A stretch of DNA of 64,000 nt from Perognathus longimembris pacificus (taxonomy: Eukaryota > Chordata > Mammalia > Rodentia > Heteromyidae). The notes beneath the pieces were generated by a model, which was not told where the DNA came from, did no database searches, and was given only the letters and a program-made list of their open reading frames with translations. The first letter of the stretch is position 1; each line of letters begins with the position of its first letter. The DNA is taken from contig NC_063174.1 in the NCBI RefSeq assembly GCF_023159225.1, positions 34,525,691-34,589,690 on the forward strand, given 5' to 3'. Shown here piece after piece: positions 57,181-64,000 of this stretch. Position numbers and translations under genes: made by a program.

Positions 57181-58087
57181 CCCCTCTGGACCAAAAGGAA
57201 ATTGTGAGTTCTTGAGGATGCAAGGACAAGGTAATTGCCCTGTCCTGGTACCCTCACCCTGCCATCTCTGCCCAGCTCTCTCTTTCTCTTCAGTGTGCTC
57301 CTCACATGGAGCTCTTGGGAAAAGAAGGAGAGACAGCAGCCTTCTCTGGGTAGAAGAACTTCAACACTGTGATTTGCAGCATGGGGCCTGATAATTAACT
57401 AAATAGGATCCCTTGCAATGAGACCATCTCACTTGATTTTATGTCCACATAAAAATGTGAATCTTAAGCAAAACAAGAATATAAATCTTACTGGAGAATG
57501 ATGGGGTTTAAAAGAACATATACTAATTCAGTTCTCAATAACAGAGACGCCTTTATTGACAACCAGAAGCTCTTTTAAAAAATTTTCATGCCAGGGGGTG
57601 GAGGTAGGGTATGGCTATAAACCTAAAATAACTCTGGTTTAGTGCCTTAGTAACTGAACAGAATATTTATCTGGGCCCCAGCTGGATCATTGTAGGGGGA
57701 AGGGGGCATTCAGTTAGGTTCTCATATCCAAGAACACCTGTATGTAGATCAAAGCTGTTCAATTTCAATGTTTTTCTTTGGGGGTGTTTCTAGAATTCAG
57801 GACACTAAATTTTGGGGAGATTCTATTGTGAACTACAGAACATCTGACAGCTTTAAAAACAGATCACCTCCTTCATCAAAATATTTTAACATAGTCTCCC
57901 AAAGTTCCCCTAGACAGTGCAAACCTTGGAACACCAGGAAGGAGTCACCAAACCCATGGCCCAGCTTCTCCCAGTCCTAGCTGGTGCCTCTGTGTACACA
58001 GGAGATGTCATTCATTCTTAGCATCCTTCTAGGTCTTCTGGCTTTTGCAGAACAAACAGAAGATATTGGGGTTGTCAAAACAAATTC
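57181..58087. other. Unrecognised sequence
   Basis: No repeat or gene recognised. Confidence 0.4.
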
Positions 58088-58296
58088 AGGTTTTTGGTAC
58101 TAGGTTTTGAACTCAGGGCCTCACCCTTGCAAGGCTGGTGCTCTACAACTTGAGTCATACATCCAGCCTATTTTGCTTATGTTATATTTTGAAATAGAGT
58201 CTCATATTTTGTCCAACATGGCCTTGAACCAGACCCTACCAATCTTCACTTTCTGAGTAACTGGGATTACATGTAAGAGCCACTTTGTGTGGCCAA
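58088..58296 (-). mobile_element. B1-dID SINE, antisense, old
   Basis: GGTACTAGGTTTTGAACTCA, GGCTGGTGCTCTACAACTTG, CCAACATGGCCTTGAACCAG and GAGTAACTGGGATTACATG. Confidence 0.72.
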
Positions 58297-58727
58297 TGAG
58301 GCAAAATATTTTTCTTTATCTCTTACAATGAATATATATCATTAATAATGAAGTATAAGATGTCATAACTAGTTCAAAGGAGGATTCAAACACAGACACA
58401 TCTATAGAGCATCAAGAACGTTGACATAGATACAGTAGATTTGGAATGTGGGTGGAGAGTACAGGGCATGTTAAGATATTAGTGTGACCAGGAAAGACCT
58501 GATTTTTTTGAGCAAGAACTGAAGGCCATGAGGAAGGTACCAGAGCCTAAGGCTGAGGGAACTAAATGAAGGACAATAAGATGGGGTGAGGATGGGGGCA
58601 TTGTTCATTGAAGGACAGAGACAGGGGAAAGGCAAAAGGTTTAGAAGGAAAGGGGTGGGTGTGGAATCAGAGAGTTAGAGAGATGGATCCTTAGGGTTTT
58701 ACAGGCTCTTAATGAATCAGGGAGAAG
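58297..58727. other. Purine-leaning unrecognised sequence
   Basis: Long A/G-rich stretch (58,530-58,690) that may belong to an ancient repeat; not assignable. Confidence 0.35.
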
Positions 58728-59170
58728 TATTAGTTTCCTACAGCTGCTATAACAAACTACTATAAACTTAGTGCCTTGAAGCAAAATGAATTGCCCTACA
58801 ATTCTAGGGGCCAAAGTCCCAAATTCATTACCAGGCTGAAATCAGGGTGTGCACAGGGGTTGATCCCATAACTCCAAGGGAGAGTAGCTGGCAGCATTTC
58901 TTAGATTGTGTGGGGGCATCACTCCAATCTCTACCTCTATGGATACATTTGCCATCTCTTCTGTCTAGTGGTTAAGTTTCCACTGTTATGGCTATGTGTG
59001 ATTGTGTCTGGGGTTACCCAGATGACCCAGGATGACCTTTACATCTTAAGATCCTTAATCATTTGGACAAAAACTGCCCTTCTTTTAGTCCTAGAAGGCA
59101 AACAGGCTCACAGGATATCAGTCTCCCACATGGACCATTTTAGGGTTTTGAGAAAATTTGATCTATATTA
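58728..59170 (-). mobile_element. MaLR-type LTR, antisense
   Basis: GTATTAGTTTCCTACAGCTG, CTATAACAAACTACTATAAA, GGGGCCAAAGTCCCAAATTC, ACCCAGGATGACCTTTACAT and TCTTAAGATCCTTAATCA follow the antisense order of a MaLR-like LTR. Family from memory. Confidence 0.5.
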
Positions 59171-59464
59171 GTATTTAGACGGATAAAGAGATCCTTTTGG
59201 AGGAGAGGAAAAGTAGAAAAGCAGGAGGAATAGCATAGTATGAAAGCTATTCTAATGATCTAATAGAGAGATGCTAGTGTCTGGGGTTTGGGTGGCAGAG
59301 TAGAGAGGACAGGAAGTGTAAAGGACGGTATTTGAAGGTAGAATAAGATATCTGCCCAAGATTGGAGAGAAAGATACTCCAAAGTTTGGGATTGAATAGC
59401 TAAAATGTAAGTTACTTTCCACTGGGAAGGACCAGACTGCTAGTAAAACAGGGTCAAAGAAGAC
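59171..59464. other. Unrecognised sequence
   Basis: No repeat or gene recognised in this short stretch. Confidence 0.4.
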
Positions 59465-59570
59465 TGGCCCAAGGTGTGACTCAGCAGTAGAGGATCTGCC
59501 TAGCAAGAGCAAGGCTCTGAGTCCAAACCCAAGTGCTGCCACAAAAATATTAAAACAACAAAAAAAGAAG
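59465..59570 (+). mobile_element. ID monomer SINE
   Basis: GGTGTGACTCAGCAGTAGAG, CCTAGCAAGAGCAAGGCTCT, GAGTCCAAACCC and an A-rich tail. The only ID-type monomer in plus orientation. Confidence 0.75.
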
Positions 59571-59629
59571 AGTGAATGACAGTTTGGGACAAGATTGAAG
59601 TGCCAGTTAGAGTGTTAGAAACTAATTCC

Positions 59630-60032
59630 TAATGTATTAGTATTGGGATAGGGGACACAATTGTTGGGGAAACAACTAAGGTATAACATATTTACCTTTA
59701 CTAATAAAGTTCATTCCCTTTCTGTCAGGCCTCAACTTTTGCCAGGTGAAGTCACAGCAAGTGATACCATTGTAGAAACAATGAGCAGGCTGCTATCAAT
59801 CTGCTGTCACCTTGCACTTTGACCTCCCAGATTCCAAAAACTTAGGAAATAAATTTCTATTACGTATTTAAAATTTACCCAACCAGCTACTATAATCCCA
59901 GCACTTAGGATGCTGACGCAGGAGGATCTTGAGTTTGAGTTTGGCTTAGGCATCTTTGTGAGGTCCTGTCGTATAAAATCATTACTCAGTCTCAGTTATT
60001 TTGTTATATCAACAGGAATGGACTAAGACAGA
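59630..60032 (+). mobile_element. MaLR-type LTR remnant, split by a B1
   Basis: The left piece has GAAATAAATTTCTATTACGT and ends AAATTTACCC. The right piece resumes CAGTCTCAGTTATTTTGTTA and ends ACAGGAATGGACTAAGACAG, the typical MaLR LTR end. Confidence 0.6.
59884..59990 (+). mobile_element. B1 monomer nested in MaLR LTR
   Basis: GCTACTATAATCCCAGCACT, GGATGCTGACGCAGGAGGAT and TTTGTGAGGTCCTGTCGTA. Single B1 without a dID half. Confidence 0.68.
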
Positions 60033-61054
60033 CATCTCAGCAGAGATGTCACATAGACAGCTGCATAACTTGGGAGTTCCAGAGTAAGGTATGGGTTGGA
60101 GAGAAATATGTGACATTCAAAGCTAAGGCATACAAGGAAGTGTAGTAAAAGGAGAGAACAGACCCAAGCTCAAACCACAGGTTGTTCCAAAATTAAGAGC
60201 TTGCAGAGAAAGGAATGAATGAAGAGAGACTGAGAACTTATGGAGACAAGAAAGAGATCAGGAAAGCGCAGGGTCCTGAAAGCTCAGTGATGAGAATCTG
60301 AAGGAGGAGGATGGGCTCAGCTATATTAAATGATGCCGATAGGTAAGGAGGTGAGGGACTTGGTCTGACTTTGGATTTAACCAAATGGTGACCCTTGGTG
60401 CTTTTTGACAAGAAGTTGGATGTTGGAAAACCCATGTGTACCTCTGTCTCTTCTAAGGGGCTGTGTGTTGCAACCTAGAACCAAGAAATGAGGGTGGCAG
60501 GTGGTGGGAGAAAGAGGCATTAGAGAAAAGAGTTCGGGTTTTTGTCTTTTGACTTTTTAAAATTGTTTTTAGATGAGCTAAATAACTTCATGCTTGTCTA
60601 CTCATGGGAATGACTCAGTAGAGAGAGAATTGATGATGTAGGAGAATAGAAGATAAATTGCTGCAAAGATGCCCTTGAAAAGACAAAAGAAAATGGATAT
60701 TCATCGATGTTAATGTACACAGAGGCAGAGGATGTGGTACAGTTGCTGGTGGGAGGTCGATGTGGTAGGAAGGCACTGTGGAAAATATCTGATTGCTTCG
60801 TGCTTCTCACAGAATTAGAAACTAGATCATCTGTAGAACAGGAGTGGGGGAGGAGTACTGGGAGTCTGAGGAGAGTAAGAGGTAGATTGTCTTATTCTAA
60901 GTGGGTGTGCTCTGTAAGAGGGCATGCCTGCTACTGGATCTGGTGTTTTAAAAAATGCCTAGTATGACACTAAATGTTCCAAACACAACTTTACTGGTCC
61001 TGATGAAATACAACACCTTAGAAGGCATGGTTTTAGTCTGCTAGGATTGCCAAC
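60033..61054. other. Unrecognised, possibly ancient repeat
   Basis: The 60,240-60,430 part ('aaatgatgccgataggtaagg', 'gacccttggtgc') resembles a mammal-wide dispersed sequence that I cannot name. No gene. Confidence 0.3.
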
Positions 61055-61146
61055 ATTTTCCTTTTTTTTTTTGATATTATGCTTTGAACTCAAGGCCTTT
61101 CACTTGTTAGGCAGGTGCTCTACTCTTTGAGCCATGCCCCTAGCAT
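61055..61146 (-). mobile_element. ID-like SINE remnant, antisense
   Basis: T run, GCTTTGAACTCAAGGCCTTT, GGCAGGTGCTCTACTCTTTG and GAGCCATGCCCCTAGC. Confidence 0.6.
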
Positions 61147-62074
61147 ACTCATCCTACGGTGAGAGCTATGGCCTTTTAGGCAGAAGAGGCTAGATTCTCA
61201 GGCGCAAATGCTTTCTGATCCAGCCTCTGCAGGTTTCTTGAAAGAAAAGACCATGAACTGAAAAGAGCCAAGTAAACAACTAAAGGGCTTGAGCTATTTA
61301 GGGACTAGGACAAATATTCAGAGCAGTAGTATTCCTTGTAGAAGGAAATAGGAGAAGTGGCAGGGGACAGGGGTAATGGCAGAGAGTTATACAGCACCCC
61401 CTAAAGTTGAGCCTTCTGATCAGAGAATCTCAGGAAGGGACTAGTCCACCCACCAGACTCCATCTTGCAACTTGTTTTCTAGAGACCAGGAGGAATTATC
61501 TGACATAGGCAGATGCTTTAACAATTACCCAAGTCTCATGAAACTCAGGGCCAGGCCTATGTAGGAGTTTGTCTTATCCTCTCCATCCCCAAGAAGAAAC
61601 AGGAGAGACCGAAGACATTGGATTAAGCACTTGCAGCTGCTGACAAGCTGCTGACAGTGGCAGATAAGAAGGGATGAGTGGCATGTGCTGAATACAAGCT
61701 CTGGTATTGCTTGATGAAACTGCATTAGGATGGCTGGTGTTCAGCACACTTGAAACGATGTATTCAGACCCATGAGCCCTGTGTGGGAAGCCTGCTCCAT
61801 TTTTGCAGACACATATGAGGTTCCCAAAAGACCAGTAGAGAAAATGTATGGATGGCTCCTGTTTGCCTGGTTCTCACATGGTCACACCTGGGCTGGGCCT
61901 GAGTTGACCCTGCACACACACAGACCCTGATGGATACCATCCTGTGGTGCTGTAGGAGTGAAGAGCTCATGGCTTAGGGATCCAAGCAGCTCTCTGACCA
62001 TCCAAAGGGAAGCCCATGGGCCATTATTCCTGTGCCTCCCTAGTAAGAAAAGTCTAGATTTCTTTATGAGCACC
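61147..62074. other. Unrecognised sequence
   Basis: No repeat or gene recognised. Confidence 0.4.
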
Positions 62075-62091
62075 TAAAATGGCAGGTAGGC

Positions 62092-62320
62092 CGAGTGCTA
62101 GTGGCTCACTCCCATAATCCTAGCTACTCAGGAAGCTGAGATATGAGGATTGTGGTTTGAAGCTACCCTGGGCAAGAAAGTGTTTGAGACTCTTATGTCC
62201 ACCCCAAAAGCCAGAAATAGAACTGTGGCTCCAGTGGTAGAGCACCAGTCTTGAGCAAAAAAGCTAAGGGACAGAACCCAGACCCTAAGTGGAAGCCCCA
62301 GTACCAACACACAAAAAATA
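62092..62320 (+). mobile_element. B1-dID SINE
   Basis: CGAGTGCTAGTGGCTCACTC, CTAGCTACTCAGGAAGCTGA, then dID (TAGAACTGTGGCTCCAGTGG). Degenerate 17-bp TSD (TAAAATGGCAGGTAGGC / TAAAATGGGGGTTAGGC) at 62,075-62,091 and 62,405-62,421 places the tetranucleotide array inside the SINE tail. Confidence 0.82.
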
Positions 62321-62352
62321 GACAGATGGATAGATGATAGATAGATAGAGAT

Positions 62353-62406
<54 letters not shown>
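62321..62406 (+). repeat. (TAGA)n tetranucleotide microsatellite in SINE tail
   Basis: About 13 uninterrupted TAGA units from about 62,354 to 62,406, preceded by broken units. Confidence 0.95.
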
Positions 62407-62407
<1 letters not shown>

Positions 62408-62421
62408 AATGGGGGTTAGGC

Positions 62422-63287
62422 CCAAGAACTATATTAGTTTGATAAGGAGGTCACCACTAATGGAAGTAAAAAACTAGCTGTTTTATCTTGTCTAAGTCAT
62501 GTGACTTCTCTGAGCAGCTGGTTCTAGTAAGAACAGGAGGAGAATCAGATCAGATTAAATCAATGTCTTTTTGTTGGTGTTTTGGTATGGAACCCTTTTT
62601 ACTGAGTAAACTTCACTTCATATGCTTTTGCCTTGTTTGTTTTTGTTCCTAACCTTTTTTGTGACATTAGTCCTATAAGAACTTTTTATTGTTATAAAAA
62701 TCAGCTTACTAATTGTAAAAGTTTAATGAATTTTTCTGTCGCATGTTCACGCACCGTACAATAATGCACAATCCTAGATTTGGATCACAGACCTTTCCTG
62801 CAAATTCACAGGATTCTTTTATGTTTTGGGGCCTTTGGGTCAATCAACAAGTAGCAGTAGACAATAGGTAAAGAATGGGCACAACAGTCAAACCTTATTT
62901 ACACAACAGGTGGCTGTAGTGAGCTAGCTTCTAGAATGTTCCTCAGTGTGCTCTCTGCTCCTGAAGCCAGTGCTAGAGTGACACTGTGGTTTGCCTGGGC
63001 TAGAGAGGAGCAGAGGCAGAGGGATTGGACTATTTCGTGTTCCACTGGCAGTCCTCCCATCCAAGACTCTGAACATGTAGACTCTGTGATGCATAGTTTC
63101 TATTTGCAAAAAATTGCTCCATGCTTAGAAAGGGAAAAGAAGGGAGAGACAAGAACCCCAAGACATTTCTGATTTAACTGATAAGCCAATTGACAGCCAC
63201 TCACCATGTCCAAGGGCCCATGACAAGCCCAGAGCTCAATTCTAGAATCTTCAGGGTCCTGTCACTTGGTTTACTTGCTTAGTTCCC
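62422..63287. other. Unrecognised sequence
   Basis: No repeat or gene recognised. Confidence 0.4.
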
Positions 63288-63393
63288 TCCTCATACAAGA
63301 CAGGACCTTGCTACATCATCCAGGTTAGCTCAAACACATGATCCTCCTGCTTCTACCTGCGGGATTATAGGTGTGCTCTATCACACCCAGCAC
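63288..63393 (-). mobile_element. B1 SINE, antisense
   Basis: CAGGACCTTGCTACATCATC, CACATGATCCTCCTGCTTCT, GGGATTATAGGTGTGCTCTA and TCACACCCAG are the complement of a B1 monomer. Confidence 0.7.
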
Positions 63394-64000
63394 CATCACC
63401 TTCACTTAGTATAGCACATCTCGTAATAACTGCAGAATGTTCATCTTTGACCACACATATTTATTGTACCTATAGTTTCTGAAGATCTCACTTGAAGTTG
63501 ATCACTTTGTGAGGAGGGGTCCTAATAAAGCCCTCAGGTGTACAATGGTGGGGCTATTTTTCCAGTCCTCTTCTTTCAGGGACTTGTTCTTCCCTACCTC
63601 TAGTTACCATGTCCTCTGTGCTAAGAGCTCATTGGGTCCAAAGCACACCCTTTTCTTGTCTCATGTCTCTTCCATCATCATATATAGAATATACTTGATT
63701 GTTTGATTGTGTTTTGGTTTAATGTCTGCTTCCCAGTAAGAATTTAGGGGGAAAAGATGAGGACCCAATCTATGTTGTTCAACAGTTTATCTCCAGAATT
63801 TTGTTATGATACAATTGGTTGGTGTTGCTCTGTATTTATTGAATGACTATCTGCTGCTGTAGATAAAGGAAGAGCCAACATCTTTCCAAGAGTCAGACAC
63901 ACTCTCTGTCCACCCTGCAGTCTTGCCCAAGATTCTCACCAACTGTGCATAGGACTCTTCAAAGGCCAGGAGTTGGGGTGAGGAATCCATAGGGTAGGAC
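63394..64000. other. Unrecognised sequence to window end
   Basis: No repeat or gene recognised. Confidence 0.4.

Noticed and set aside
1..64000. Bacterial or phage system, or integrated vector
   Set aside because: No bacterial-type operons, ribosome binding sites or vector sequence; the whole window is mammalian repeat-rich DNA.

Overview
This 64 kb window is non-coding mammalian nuclear DNA, most likely from a rodent of the superfamily Geomyoidea (kangaroo rats, pocket mice, pocket gophers). The argument is the repeat content. There are nine copies of a dimeric SINE whose left half is ID/tRNA-Ala-like and whose right half matches the second monomer of the B1-dID SINEs also present. This fits my recollection of the IDL-Geo SINE described from that group, so the assignment is recognition from memory and was not searched. 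No host protein-coding gene, exon chain or structural RNA gene could be supported. Almost every long open frame is a repeat, a simple-sequence tract or chance.

Layout. 0-3.9 kb: B1, IDL-Geo, B1-dID and MIR copies. 3.9-11.1 kb: one full-length plus-strand LINE-1 (7,168 bp) with 5' UTR, a tandem-repeat block, ORF1, ORF2, 3' UTR and a perfect 12-bp target-site duplication (TSD). Both ORFs carry stops and indels. 11-23 kb: mostly unrecognised sequence with an IDL-Geo copy, two MaLR-like LTRs in opposite orientation and purine tracts. 23.4-24.0 kb: a SINE carrying a 421-bp block with overlapping gammaretrovirus-like pol-end and env-start frames. 24.9-26.8 kb: an old antisense L1 that keeps ORF1/ORF2 sequence and an apparent 5' end, split by an IDL-Geo. 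30-32 kb: SINE, MaLR, MER5-like and MIR copies. 35.3-37.2 kb: two antisense L1 3' ends plus SINEs. 37.8-41.5 kb: a dense SINE cluster with an uninterrupted (CTC)n tract of about 152 bp. 42.4-43.3 kb: L2-like remnant. 44-47 kb: SINEs. 47-53 kb: the least repeat-marked stretch. 53-64 kb: scattered SINE, MaLR and MIR copies and a TAGA tetranucleotide array.

The elements interact as parasites of one machinery. L1-type TSDs and A-tails flank the SINEs, consistent with L1 enzymes mobilising them. Later insertions land in the tails, bodies or target duplications of earlier ones, and several microsatellites sit in SINE tails. The observations most worth a second look are the SINE-retrovirus chimera at 23.4-24.0 kb, two cases of target-site re-use (38.5 and 46.5 kb), the one-way orientation of all nine IDL-Geo copies, and the long CTC array. 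Repeat family names are from memory; boundaries without a stated TSD are approximate by tens of bases.
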